Positions 18,442 through 27,523 of a stretch of 64,000 nt of DNA are shown here, piece by piece (within the stretch, counting starts at the first letter, position 1; every line of letters starts with the position of its first letter). The stretch is from positions 18,980 to 82,979 of the forward strand of contig JADFGC010000001.1 of NCBI GenBank assembly GCA_022567895.1. The letters run 5' to 3'. The position numbers were made by a program, and so were the translations under genes. A model generated the notes under the pieces. The model made no database searches and had not been told where the DNA came from. It saw only the letters and a program-made list of their open reading frames with translations. The stretch is from DRGT01 sp022567895 (lineage in GTDB: Archaea > Thermoproteota > Nitrososphaeria > Nitrososphaerales > Nitrosopumilaceae).

Positions 18442-19844
18442 TGTCTAATGTTTCATTCAAAACACTTGACAAAATTGCTGGACCTCTAATATTTGTCAAA
18501 GGAGTAGACAACGCTGCCTACGGTGAAATGGTAGAAATAAAATCACCAGATGGGGAAAGACGACAGGGTCAAGTTTTAGATACAAGTCAGGGACTAGCTA
18601 TAGTTCAAGTATTTGGACCAACACTCGGCCTGAATACTACTGGTACTTCCACAAAATTCCTTGGAGAAACTGCCACGTTAGCAGTTTCTGATGAAATGCT
18701 TGGAAGAGTATTTGATGGACTTGGAAATCCAAAAGATAATGGTCCAAAGATTGTATCAAAAGAAAAGTTTGATCTAGTAGGTGCAGGTATTAATCCATAT
18801 TCTCGAGAAGAACCATCAGAATTCATTCAAACAGGAATATCAAATATTGATGGAATGAATACGTTGGTAAGAGGTCAAAAACTACCAATATTTTCTGGCT
18901 CTGGTCTGCCACATAACTTACTTGCATCCCAAATCGCAAGACAGGCAAAAGTTCTTGGAACTGAAGAAAGCTTTTCGGTTGTATTTGCAGCAATTGGAAT
19001 TACCAGTGAGGAATCTAACTTTTTCATTAAACAATTTGAAGAAAGTGGAGCATTAGAAAGAACTGTTTTGTTCCTTAACCTATCTTCTGATCCTTCTATG
19101 GAGCGTATCCTTACCCCTAGACTTGCGTTAACTACCGCAGAATTTCTTGCATACGAACGTGAAATGCACGTTCTAGTCATCTTGACAGATATGACAAATT
19201 ATTGTGAAGCATTAAGAGAAATCTCTGCAGCACGAGAGGAGGTTCCTGGAAGAAGAGGTTATCCTGGTTATCTCTACACCGACTTGGCTTCAATTTATGA
19301 ACGTGCAGGAAAAATTAAAGGTAGAAAAGGCTCGGTGACACAAATACCAATTCTTACTATGCCTGCTGATGATATTACACATCCAATACCTGATCTCACA
19401 GGCTACATTACTGAAGGTCAGATAGTAATGAGCAGAGAATTACATAGAGCAAACATTCAACCCCCAGTTGATGTCCTAACAAGTTTATCACGTTTAATGA
19501 ATTCGGGAATTGGTTCGGGAAGAACAAGAGAAGATCATAGACAACTTGCAGATCAACTTTATTCTGCATATGCACAAGGTAAGGATGCAAGAGCACTAGC
19601 TGCTATAGTGGGTGAGGGCGCCCTGAGTGATTTAGATAAAAAATTCCTTATTGTGGCAAACAACTTTGAACAAAAGTTTGTTAACCAAGGTTTAGATGAG
19701 AATCGTTCTATCGAACAAACACTTTCAATTGGTTGGGATCTATTAGCTGGTCTTTCAGAAAGAGAACTAACTCGTATTAAACCAGAATTTATTGCAAAAT
19801 ATGCAAAGAAGACTAGTACCGGTGATACAAAAAAATCAGAGTAG
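18441..19844 (+). CDS. atpB: A/V-type ATP synthase subunit B (cluster 2)
   Basis: The 467-residue regulatory nucleotide-binding subunit. It carries 'EFIQTGISNIDGMNTLVRGQ', 'LPIFSGSGLPHNLLASQIAR', 'ILTDMTNYCEALREISAARE' and 'GYLYTDLASIYERAGKIKGR', all standard for B subunits. The C-terminal tail (KTSTGDTKKSE) is polar and longer than in cluster 1. Paralogue of the gene at 8294, with strong conservation confined to the nucleotide-binding core. Confidence 0.95.
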
Positions 19845-19853
19845 TGATAGAGG

Positions 19854-20519
19854 TTGCCAATAAGTACTGACATTCGTCCTACACGCCTTGAATACTTGCG
19901 TGCAAAAAAACGAATCAAAATTGCACAAAAAGGATTGAAACTTTTAAAACTTAAACGCCAAGCATTGATTTTAGAATTTTTTAGTATAAGTAAGTCATCA
20001 GCTAAATTAAGAGGCGAACTAAACTCCGAACTTATCAAGGGTTATCAAAGTATCAGGATGGCAGAAATGCTTGACGGTGAGATGAGGCTAGAAAACGAGG
20101 CAATGAAAATTCCACAACTAAAGAAACTGCTCATAACACCAAAAAATGTGATGGGAGTTAAAATTCCAAGATTGGAAGGTGGAACAAGAGAACAATCTCT
20201 TACAGAATATTTGTTAGAAATTCCAGTTTCAATCAGTGAAGCTATGAAAGCGTTTCAAGAAGTTCATAAGATAGTATTAGATGTTGCAGAAAAAGAGACG
20301 ACTTTACGAAAACTTCTCAAAGAGATAGAGAAAACAAAACGTAAGGCCAATGCAATTGAAAATGTCTTCATTCCAAAATTAGAAGCAGCCGTTAAATTTA
20401 TCTTATTTAGATTGGGGGAAATCGAACGCGATACATTTACCATGTTAAAGGCTGTGAAGCGAAAGATGAGGGAGAGAGAAGAGAAAGCTAAAAAGGAGGC
20501 AGTACTAGTTGCAAAGTAA
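19854..20519 (+). CDS. atpD: A/V-type ATP synthase subunit D (cluster 2)
   Basis: The 221-residue central-stalk subunit starts with 'IRPTRLEYLRAKKRIKIAQK', the classic subunit D opening, and ends in a long basic helix with 'RDTFTMLKAVKRKMREREEK'. A long coiled coil is formed by its two ends. TTG start preceded by a GAGG ribosome-binding site, 9 nt after the atpB stop. Confidence 0.9.
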   Translation: MPISTDIRPTRLEYLRAKKRIKIAQKGLKLLKLKRQALILEFFSISKSSAKLRGELNSELIKGYQSIRMAEMLDGEMRLENEAMKIPQLKKLLITPKNVMGVKIPRLEGGTREQSLTEYLLEIPVSISEAMKAFQEVHKIVLDVAEKETTLRKLLKEIEKTKRKANAIENVFIPKLEAAVKFILFRLGEIERDTFTMLKAVKRKMREREEKAKKEAVLVAK

Positions 20520-20550
20520 TTTTAAAAATCCTCAACAAAAAAAATTCTAC

Positions 20551-20637
20551 TTGATAAAAAAAATAATTATGAGGGCTAATATTGTCATCGCAATTTTTGC
20601 CATTTTGTATTTTAGCAAAGAATTCCTGGGTGTGTGA
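20551..20637 (+). CDS. Possible 22-28 residue single-span peptide between atpD and atpH (cluster 2)
   Basis: From TTG 20551 or ATG 20569 to a TGA at 20635-20637 the frame codes for a peptide with basic residues first and then 'ANIVIAIFAILYFSKEFLGV', one hydrophobic span. The stop overlaps the beginning of the next gene. A TATA-like TTTAAAAATC at 20521 could even give it a separate transcript. It could be a tiny membrane subunit or just spacer sequence; the evidence is topology and position only. Confidence 0.35.
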   Translation: MIKKIIMRANIVIAIFAILYFSKEFLGV

Positions 20638-20639
20638 TT

Positions 20640-20969
20640 ATGTCGGCTACACAAGAACAATACATCAACTCTCTCAAGAAGATCAAAGAGGTTGAGGAAA
20701 ATGTCCAGAAAGAAATTGAAAATCATAGAAAGGAGATAGCTGAAAAAATTACTCAACTAGATGCAGATTTGAAAAACGCTATAGCGTCGGCTAACACTGA
20801 AGGTGAAAAACTTGTAGAGTCAAGCATACAACAATCAAGAAAAAAGGCTACTGCTGAAACAGAGAAAATAATTGAAGAAGCAAAGACCAAAGCTGAAAAC
20901 ACCTCTTCTCAAATTACGCCTCAAAATGCTGAAGAAATCATAGATATTTTGCTAAAAGGAGTAGAATAA
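20640..20969 (+). CDS. atpH: A/V-type ATP synthase coiled-coil subunit H/G-like (cluster 2)
   Basis: The 109-residue protein (ATG at 20640, MSATQEQ; a GTG two codons earlier is possible) is nearly all helix with heptad-like hydrophobics and charged residues ('NHRKEIAEKITQLDADLKNA', 'KKATAETEKIIEEAKTKAEN'). It ends 'AEEIIDILLKGVE', the typical ending of archaeal subunit H next to subunit I. It overlaps atpI by one base. It should pair with subunit E in the peripheral stalk. Confidence 0.8.
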   Translation: MSATQEQYINSLKKIKEVEENVQKEIENHRKEIAEKITQLDADLKNAIASANTEGEKLVESSIQQSRKKATAETEKIIEEAKTKAENTSSQITPQNAEEIIDILLKGVE

Positions 20970-23080
20970 TGGTCTTCAAGCCTGTTCCGATGGCTCGTAT
21001 AGCTATTCTAGGTTTAAGAAAAAACAGGCAATCTGCTATTTCCATCTTACATGACTTGGAAGTTTTGCAACTAGAACCATTATCAAAAGATGTTTCTACA
21101 CTGTTAAGAAACGAGCGTGATGGTGAACTAACCAGAAAGGTTTCGGATCAACTTTTACGAGTAAAAGCATTATTAACCACTCTTCCAGCAACTCCCGTAA
21201 CAATTCGTAAACGGTTTGCATCAACGGACGAACTTTTGCAAACGGCGAGTTCAATTGAAATTGATGATAAAGTTTCAACTCTTGAAAAAGAAAAAGAATC
21301 ACTACTAACAAAAATCAAAGATACAGAGAACAATATCAAACTAGTAGAGGAATTCGTCTTTTTTCCTGAAGATTTAAAAATTCTTCAATTATCATCCGCA
21401 AAATCCTATTTTGGCAAGATTAAATCAGAAAAGTTTAAAGAATTTAATAAAGTTCTGCAAGAATATAAGCAAGACATCTTCCTTTATTCAAAACCAGAAA
21501 AAAAAGTTACACATCTTGTACTCGTTGTATTTCCATCTTTTCCATCAGATGCTTTTGCCAATATTATTCAAACACATGATGTCAAAATAGAGGCAGTTCC
21601 AAACCTTGATGGAAAACCAACTGACATAATAACAAAACAAAAAAATAATCTTGAAAATCTTAATCAAAAACTTAAACATATCAATGAAGAGCTAACCAAA
21701 ATTTCAGAGGAACACTATGCAAATTTGGTTGTAATCGAAGAACAATTAGCGATTGAAAATAAAAAACTTGAAGTTATTGCCAATCTGGGTGTAACTGATG
21801 AAGCTTTTGCGTTAGAAGGCTGGATTCCAAAGCCCAAAATTAATCAAGTAAAAGCAACTTTACAAAAATTTACCAAAGGAACTTCTCTCTATGAGTTAGA
21901 AACAGATGAGAAACCGCCCACCTTAATGAGTAATCCTAAAGGATTCAGATTGTTTGAGGCTTTCGTAAGATTCTATTCTCTGCCACAAAGCAAAGAATTT
22001 GATCCTACTATGATCTTCGCTTTTATTTTCCCGATATTTTATGGAGTAATGATTGGTGATGTTGGTTATTGTCTGGTAATACTTCTTGTTTGTTTATGGG
22101 TTATCAGACGTGTAGAAAAAGGAAAACGCAATCTAACCATAATGCCAAAACAACTGCGGAGTTTTGGATTAATGATATTGAAAAAAAGACAAATGGTAAA
22201 ATTAGCCAAGGCAATGATTCCTGGTTGTGTAGTTGGTATATTTTTAGGAGTAATATTTGATTTATACTTTGGATTCCATCTTAACGGTTACGCATTTGAT
22301 GTTCTAGCCAGTGTTGGAGTGACTGGTTTTCCTGAACCGGGTGCGGTCTTAAACAGACCTTCACAAGCATTTTTTGATCCAGTTGAAAATGTAGGCAAAC
22401 TTCTGCTCCTAGCTGGATACACTGGTATTGGAATGGTAACATTTGGTCTAATTCTAGGTATATTGAACGCTATAAGAGAACGCGAAAAAAAAGTAATTAT
22501 TGGAAAAATTGGTTGGCTAGCATTTGGTTGGGGAGTTGTTCTAGTTGGACTAACTCTAATTCATGGTGAAGCTCTCAATCCAATGTGGCCAAGACTTATC
22601 GAAGTCAATCCTATCGCATATTTGTACTTTGGATTACTTTTTGGAGGAATTGGATTAATGTTCGTTGGTGAAGGTGGTAGAGCCATAATGGAATTGGCAT
22701 CTATTGTAAGCCACATACTTTCCTATACTAGACTGGTTGGAATTTTGCTAGCGTCAGTCATCCTTGCACATACTACAGATTTCATTTTCTTAAAAGCACT
22801 AAACATTTCAATTCCATTTGCCATTCTTGGCATATTGATCTTGTTTATAGGACATATGTTCAATATTATAATTGGTGTCTTTGTACCTGGTATTCAGAGT
22901 GCGAGATTGATTTACGTTGAATTCTTTTCCAAATTTTATGAAGGTAATGGAAGAAAGTTCAATCCTTTCGGAAGTGTGAGAAGGTTTACTCAGGAACAAT
23001 ATGAACCAGAACAAAGTATGATTCAACCAGAAAAGAAAAAACCTGATAAACCAGAAATTAAGATCAAATTAAAAAAGTAA
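20969..23080 (+). CDS. atpI: A/V-type ATP synthase membrane subunit I (a-subunit, cluster 2)
   Basis: The 703-residue a-subunit has a soluble, coiled-coil N-terminal half (residues 1-340) and about eight membrane helices. The essential arginine R588 is in 'HILSYTRLVGILLASVILA', very close to the canonical V/A-type motif. The cluster 1 counterpart has 'HTISYARIGIMLLVHAA' instead, so the channel surroundings differ. It ends with a lysine- and proline-rich tail. Last gene of the second ATPase operon. Confidence 0.92.
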   Translation: MVFKPVPMARIAILGLRKNRQSAISILHDLEVLQLEPLSKDVSTLLRNERDGELTRKVSDQLLRVKALLTTLPATPVTIRKRFASTDELLQTASSIEIDDKVSTLEKEKESLLTKIKDTENNIKLVEEFVFFPEDLKILQLSSAKSYFGKIKSEKFKEFNKVLQEYKQDIFLYSKPEKKVTHLVLVVFPSFPSDAFANIIQTHDVKIEAVPNLDGKPTDIITKQKNNLENLNQKLKHINEELTKISEEHYANLVVIEEQLAIENKKLEVIANLGVTDEAFALEGWIPKPKINQVKATLQKFTKGTSLYELETDEKPPTLMSNPKGFRLFEAFVRFYSLPQSKEFDPTMIFAFIFPIFYGVMIGDVGYCLVILLVCLWVIRRVEKGKRNLTIMPKQLRSFGLMILKKRQMVKLAKAMIPGCVVGIFLGVIFDLYFGFHLNGYAFDVLASVGVTGFPEPGAVLNRPSQAFFDPVENVGKLLLLAGYTGIGMVTFGLILGILNAIREREKKVIIGKIGWLAFGWGVVLVGLTLIHGEALNPMWPRLIEVNPIAYLYFGLLFGGIGLMFVGEGGRAIMELASIVSHILSYTRLVGILLASVILAHTTDFIFLKALNISIPFAILGILILFIGHMFNIIIGVFVPGIQSARLIYVEFFSKFYEGNGRKFNPFGSVRRFTQEQYEPEQSMIQPEKKKPDKPEIKIKLKK

Positions 23081-23123
23081 TTCTAAAAAAAATGATAGTA
23101 AAACTTCTACAAACTGTCGAGGT

Positions 23124-23585
23124 TTAATTATATTTTAGATGTTTTACGTCTAAAATTCTACCACAATATCGACATTTTAGCACTAGACTTTCTTTGTCAA
23201 TTACATCCATTACTGATTCAATGTGCTCAGGACTATTTGTTACACAATCTGGATTTGAGCATCGGAAAATTCTATCAATCTCATTTGGTAAAGCAACACG
23301 TCTTTTTTCAACTAGTTTGTAATCTTTGATAATATTCACAGTAGCTTTTGGGGCAATTACTGCAAGTTTACTCGTATCATCATCTTGAAGAAATTTGTTT
23401 TCAACTTTGATAATGTCTTTTTTCTTGTATTTTGCACTAGGAACATTTAGTGCAATTGTTATGAGACCGCCATCTTTTCCACTAATTCCAAGTGCATCTA
23501 AAACTTGAAGGCCTTTGCCCTCATCAATATGATCAATCACAGTTCCTTCTCTAATACGTCGTACTAGCAAGTCTGAATCTTGCAT
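23124..23585 (-). CDS. pyrI: Aspartate carbamoyltransferase regulatory subunit
   Basis: About 153 residues. The N-terminal allosteric domain starts 'DLLVRRIREGTVIDHI', as in PyrI, which binds CTP/ATP. The C-terminal zinc domain has the four cysteines in 'CSNPDCVTN' and 'CRYCG', which hold the contact to the catalytic subunit. The ATG at 23585 is preferred: a TATA box lies 27 nt upstream and the family normally begins near this point. The ATG at 23618 would put translation before the transcription start. Divergent from pyrB. Confidence 0.92.
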   Translation of the reverse strand: MQDSDLLVRRIREGTVIDHIDEGKGLQVLDALGISGKDGGLITIALNVPSAKYKKKDIIKVENKFLQDDDTSKLAVIAPKATVNIIKDYKLVEKRRVALPNEIDRIFRCSNPDCVTNSPEHIESVMDVIDKESLVLKCRYCGRILDVKHLKYN

Positions 23586-23592
23586 GAGATTA

Positions 23593-23602
23593 GTATGTAT
23601 AT
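23593..23602 (+). promoter_or_regulatory. TATA element of pyrB
   Basis: TATGTATATC is centred about 28 nt before the pyrB ATG at 23627, fitting a leaderless transcript. Confidence 0.45.
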
Positions 23603-23607
23603 CGCCA

Positions 23608-23615
23608 CTATATAT
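23608..23615 (-). promoter_or_regulatory. TATA element of pyrI
   Basis: Minus-strand TATATAGT is centred about 27 nt before the pyrI ATG at 23585. It interleaves with the pyrB promoter, so the two polymerases cannot bind at the same time. Confidence 0.5.
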
Positions 23616-23626
23616 CATTGAAAGAC

Positions 23627-24556
23627 ATGAACGAGTTTTACGGAAAGGACATCATCTCCGTCCGTGATTTAGATAAAGAAAAACTCGAGACTATTTTTAA
23701 TGCAACAGAAAAAATTATTCAATTAGATCCTAACCAAAGAAGAGAAATTGCTAGAGGACAAACTTTAGGCTATTTGTTTTTTGAACCAAGCACAAGAACT
23801 CGACTAAGTTTTCAAGCTGCAATGGCGTTATTGGGTGGTACATCATTGGGAATTGCAGACGTTACATCTTCAGCAATACAGAAAGGAGAAAGTTTAGCTG
23901 ATACAGTAAGAATAATGTCACTTTACTCTGACGTTCTAGTTCTAAGACATACTCTTGATGGTTCTAGTAGATTCGCTGCAGAGGTTTCATCAAAACCAGT
24001 TATCAATGCAGGAAGTGGAACAGAAGAGCATCCAACACAAGCAATTCAAGACTTGTTTACAATTAAAAAAGAAAAGAAAAAGATTGATGGACTAAAAATT
24101 GGAATTGTTGGCGACCTAAAATACGGTAGAACCGTTTACTCTCTTTTGTACGCATTAAGAAACTATGACGTTGAGGTTCATTTGATATCCCCAGAAGCGT
24201 TGAAAATTAGGCCAGATTCAGTTTATGAAATTAAAAAAGAATTGTCCTTTACAGAAACAACAAACATTGAAGAACACATCGATGATCTTGATGTAGTTTA
24301 TGTTACAAGAATACAAAAAGAAAGATTCCCAGATGAAGAAGAATATCTCAAAGTAAAGGGCAGTTATGTAATTGGTTTAGACATGTTACAAAAAATGAAA
24401 GACGATGCAATCATTTTACATCCTTTACCAAGACTAGATGAAATTTCAACAGATGTTGATAAAACAAAACAAGCAAAATACTTTGAGCAAGCTGAATATG
24501 GAAAATTCACTAGGGCAGCACTATTGGGATTAATTCTCAATAAAGACGGCTTTTAG
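23627..24556 (+). CDS. pyrB: Aspartate carbamoyltransferase catalytic subunit
   Basis: About 309 residues; joins carbamoyl phosphate and aspartate in the committed step of pyrimidine synthesis. The carbamoyl-phosphate loop 'FFEPSTRTRLSFQAAM' is at about residues 46-61. 'EEHPTQAIQDLFT' and 'LHPLPRLDEI' (the leucine/proline loop) are intact. The ATG at 23627 (MNEFYGKD) fits the promoter spacing better than the TTG at 23618. With pyrI it forms the class B-type c6r6 holoenzyme. Confidence 0.95.
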   Translation: MNEFYGKDIISVRDLDKEKLETIFNATEKIIQLDPNQRREIARGQTLGYLFFEPSTRTRLSFQAAMALLGGTSLGIADVTSSAIQKGESLADTVRIMSLYSDVLVLRHTLDGSSRFAAEVSSKPVINAGSGTEEHPTQAIQDLFTIKKEKKKIDGLKIGIVGDLKYGRTVYSLLYALRNYDVEVHLISPEALKIRPDSVYEIKKELSFTETTNIEEHIDDLDVVYVTRIQKERFPDEEEYLKVKGSYVIGLDMLQKMKDDAIILHPLPRLDEISTDVDKTKQAKYFEQAEYGKFTRAALLGLILNKDGF

Positions 24557-24742
24557 ATTTTTGTTAAATAAATAGAGATTTTAAACTAACAGTATAACTC
24601 TTTATGATTTTAGCGATTCCCAACACAGATGATTTCATAAGAAAACGAAATTTTTCTCCATAGTAATTGTAATGTTTGGTATAGTTGTTTCTATGATTTT
24701 TTTCATGATTTTTATTTTGATTTCACATACTAACCCATAATT

Positions 24743-25132
24743 TTAACTTGCTAGTGTAGTAAATGTTCTAATGTTAGAATAGAAATCTTTGTTATCAAAG
24801 TTTGCTTGAAATCGATAGTTGTACGTAGAGTCTGGATTCAAGTCATATATTGTAACACTGTGTTGTGTATGTGGATTATTCTTTACATCCACGTCTGATA
24901 CAAATATAGTATCTTCTAAATACCCTGCAAACTCTATTTCACAAATAACTGGAACGCTGGTTTTACCAACAAGCGTCACGCTATTTTGTGTAATGTCTAT
25001 TGATTTAATATTACTAAATACCACAACATCGAATTGTGATGTAGTATTTGGATCATCCATGTTTAATTTTACTAGTACAAGCAGTATTGCTACTCCAATT
25101 ATAATAAATCCAATAAAATAAACCCGTTTCAT
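24743..25132 (-). CDS. Membrane-anchored fibronectin type III-like protein
   Basis: The 129-residue protein has an N-terminal membrane span (VYFIGFIIIGVAILLVLVKL, residues 4-23), then a single beta-sandwich. The latter ends 'IYDLNPDSTYNYRFQANFDN', the conserved 'L.P.T.Y.yrv.a' signature of fibronectin III domains. The domain is expected outside the cell. Transcribed alone; no neighbouring partner gives a function. Confidence 0.7.
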   Translation of the reverse strand: MKRVYFIGFIIIGVAILLVLVKLNMDDPNTTSQFDVVVFSNIKSIDITQNSVTLVGKTSVPVICEIEFAGYLEDTIFVSDVDVKNNPHTQHSVTIYDLNPDSTYNYRFQANFDNKDFYSNIRTFTTLAS

Positions 25133-25395
25133 TTAATCATCAATCCGTAAAATCTCAATTTCGAAATAAATACCTATACTATTTTACTAAATAAAATTAT
25201 TAGAAAAACTAGCAATTTACTTTTGATTTATAGAAAACATTCCTAGTTTAATTCACTTTTCAAATGAGCCAGATCATAACTTATGACCAAAAATCTGCTT
25301 AAAAATGATTGATTTAAAGCCAAATTTCTGGGTAGCAATAAAGTTTCAATACCCAAATTAAGATAACGAAGTGGCTTGAATATCAATGATAAAAA

Positions 25396-25779
25396 CTATA
25401 ATGTCACTAGTTTTATAGTATCCATTTTTTTATTTGTTTGAAAATCTTTTGTGAATGTATCTACTCTTTCAGCATCTCCATCAAGAACAAAAAGCTCCAT
25501 ACATTTTTCCCCTTCAATTTTGCTGTGAAGGTGTGTTGTTATTAGATATTCAAAATTATGTTTTATTCCAGTTACAATATTATCAAACTCATCATTGTGT
25601 ACAACTAACAAAATAGCATGAACATCACCATGAAGTTCTCCCTTTTGTTTTTCTTCTGCAATGAAACTTCGGATGCAAGCCCGTATAGCATCAGACTTTC
25701 CTGAAAACCCCAATGATTTTTGCAGCTTGATTAGATCTTCGAGAATATCATCATTTAGTGAAATGGAAACAATTGGCAT
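25396..25779 (-). CDS. NikR-like ribbon-helix-helix metalloregulator
   Basis: About 127 residues. The N-terminal ribbon-helix-helix begins 'PIVSISLNDDILEDLIKLQK' and includes 'SGKSDAIRACIRSFI'. The C-terminal ACT-like domain has a NikR-style metal site: H74, then 'HLH' (H83, H85) and C93 in 'EKCMELFVLDG', though the spacing between HLH and Cys is two residues longer than in NikR. It faces a metal ABC importer and is likely to control it; zinc, nickel or manganese are all possible signals. The ATG at 25779 has a TATA (TTATATGA) 24 nt upstream, so the earlier ATG at 25803 is rejected. Confidence 0.8.
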   Translation of the reverse strand: MPIVSISLNDDILEDLIKLQKSLGFSGKSDAIRACIRSFIAEEKQKGELHGDVHAILLVVHNDEFDNIVTGIKHNFEYLITTHLHSKIEGEKCMELFVLDGDAERVDTFTKDFQTNKKMDTIKLVTL

Positions 25780-25789
25780 AGCCTTAATG

Positions 25790-25828
25790 TTAATAATTTT
25801 CATATAAGTTTTTAATTAAAATTATTAA
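25790..25828. promoter_or_regulatory. Perfect 11-bp inverted repeat, candidate NikR-like operator
   Basis: TTAATAATTTT (25790-25800) and AAAATTATTAA (25818-25828) are exact reverse complements separated by 17 nt. The known E. coli NikR operator also has half-sites about 16 nt apart. This repeat overlaps the regulator promoter and lies 40 nt before the importer operon. AT-richness makes chance symmetry possible. Confidence 0.45.
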
Positions 25829-25868
25829 CTTTTTGTACATTTATTAATAATCCACAGCCATCTAGGTT

Positions 25869-26798
25869 ATGGACAATCAGACAAAGGCAGCCATCCTAGC
25901 AATAGCAGTAATCATACCAATTTCATCAGCATATGTTTGGAATTCTGATCAATCCTTTGTTTCAGCATCATCTGGAACAGCAGAACTTTCTGCAATTGTT
26001 TCATTTTACCCTCTTTACGAATTTACAAAACAAGTTGGTCAAGACAAAGTCAATGTTTCCTTGTTAATTCCACCAGGAATTGAACCACATGATTGGGAAC
26101 CAACAGTTAATGATCTGCAAAAGATGCATGAAGCTGATCTTATTGTAATTAATGGAATTGGTTTTGAAAGCTGGGCTGATGACATTGATACTGTCAACTC
26201 TGATGTCATAATTGTAGATACCAGTAAGGGGATTTCACTAATAATTGATGATGCATTAAGAAAAGATACTAATCATTTTGATCGTTCTACAGGCGACCCT
26301 CACATTTGGCTAAATCCAATAAAAGCAAAAACTCAGGTTCAAAATATTTTGGATGCATTAGTATCAATTGATCCTGAAAATGAAAAATTCTATAGACAAA
26401 ACGCGCAATCATATCAGGATAAGCTTGATACACTAGATTCAAAAATCAGAACAGAGTTATCACCTTGTAACAAAGACTTTATTGCATTTCACAACGCATT
26501 CACATATTTTGCAGTAGAATATGGATTGAATCAACATTCCATAGTTAATTCAAATGAACCAAACATTGGGCCAACTCTAAAAACTTTAGAGACAGTTATC
26601 AATTTAGCACAAACTTTTGATATTGATGTTATTTTTACTGAAGAAACAGTAGATACTAGAACATCACAAGTTATTGCAAATGAAATTGGTGCCAGAGTTT
26701 TAGTTTTATCACCAATTGAAACTATTGGTGATGATTCTGATTATTTTTTGAAAATGGAAAACAATCTTTCTAATCTAAAGGAGGCATTATGTAATTGA
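25869..26798 (+). CDS. Metal ABC transporter substrate-binding protein (ZnuA/TroA family)
   Basis: The 309-residue protein has an N-terminal anchor or signal (AAILAIAVIIPISSAYVW) and the cluster A-I fold. Metal ligands expected in this family are H74 ('GIEPHDWEP'), H145 ('GDPHIWLNP'), H208 ('AFHNAF') and an acidic residue near 258 ('FTEET'). It binds Zn2+ or Mn2+ outside the membrane. It lacks the His-rich loop common in zinc-specific ZnuA. First gene of a three-gene operon; the next start overlaps its stop. Confidence 0.88.
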   Translation: MDNQTKAAILAIAVIIPISSAYVWNSDQSFVSASSGTAELSAIVSFYPLYEFTKQVGQDKVNVSLLIPPGIEPHDWEPTVNDLQKMHEADLIVINGIGFESWADDIDTVNSDVIIVDTSKGISLIIDDALRKDTNHFDRSTGDPHIWLNPIKAKTQVQNILDALVSIDPENEKFYRQNAQSYQDKLDTLDSKIRTELSPCNKDFIAFHNAFTYFAVEYGLNQHSIVNSNEPNIGPTLKTLETVINLAQTFDIDVIFTEETVDTRTSQVIANEIGARVLVLSPIETIGDDSDYFLKMENNLSNLKEALCN

Positions 26799-27523
26799 AA
26801 GTCATTGAGATAAATGATCTTACAGTACAATATCCTGGAGTTAAAGCACTTGACAATGTTAGTTTTTTAATAAATGAAGGCGATTTTCTAGGCATAATTG
26901 GACCAAACGGTGCTGGAAAATCTACTTTATTCTCCTGTATGCTAGGAATTTTAACAAATTACAAAGGTACGATAAAGTTCTTTGGTGAAGACATTCGTAA
27001 ATCACGAAAATATCTAAAACAAATTGGATACGTACCACAAAAGCCTGTTTTTGAGAAAAACTTTCCAGCAACTGTAAAAGATGTTGTTAAAATGGCATGG
27101 ACAAACCATTCTGATAAAGAAACAATCGATCAAGTTCTACAACAGGTTTGGATGCATGAGCTTGGAGATAGAAGAATTGGTGAATTATCTGGCGGACAAC
27201 AACAACGAATTTTTATTGCAAAAGCTCTTGTAAACAAACCAAAAATTTTGATTCTTGATGAGCCAGTTACTGGAGTTGATGTTCAAAGCAGTGAAATTTT
27301 CTATAGCATTTTACGAGAACTAAATGAAAAGCAAAAGATTACAATAATTTGGTCATCACACGACATGGATGCTATCAACAGACTTGTAAACAAAGTTGCA
27401 TGTTTGAATAGAACATTATTCTTCCATGGAAAATCACATGAATTCTTTGAGAATGAAGAACTTGTAAAGCAATATTCTGAGGCATCAATGCAGCAACATA
27501 TGCATCATCACGAGACACATTGA
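26795..27523 (+). CDS. Metal ABC transporter ATP-binding protein (ZnuC-like)
   Basis: The 242-residue ATPase has Walker A 'GPNGAGKST', signature 'LSGGQQQR', Walker B 'ILILDEPVTGVD' and an H-loop in 'WSSHDMDA'. It energises the importer. TTG start with a GGAGG ribosome-binding site 10 nt upstream, overlapping the preceding stop by 4 nt. The C-terminus is histidine-rich ('MQQHMHHHETH'), which may allow metal feedback on the ATPase. Confidence 0.93.
   Translation: MKVIEINDLTVQYPGVKALDNVSFLINEGDFLGIIGPNGAGKSTLFSCMLGILTNYKGTIKFFGEDIRKSRKYLKQIGYVPQKPVFEKNFPATVKDVVKMAWTNHSDKETIDQVLQQVWMHELGDRRIGELSGGQQQRIFIAKALVNKPKILILDEPVTGVDVQSSEIFYSILRELNEKQKITIIWSSHDMDAINRLVNKVACLNRTLFFHGKSHEFFENEELVKQYSEASMQQHMHHHETH

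Noticed and set aside
24672..24740. A 22-residue hydrophobic frame (MFGIVVSMIFFMIFILISHT...).
   Set aside because: No ribosome-binding site, no clear TATA spacing, and poly-T DNA gives such hydrophobic frames by chance.
25329..25355. Inverted repeat TGGGTA/TACCCA in the gap after the NikR-like gene.
   Set aside because: Only 6-bp arms with a 15-nt AT-rich loop, and no T-run at the right place; too weak to call a terminator or operator.
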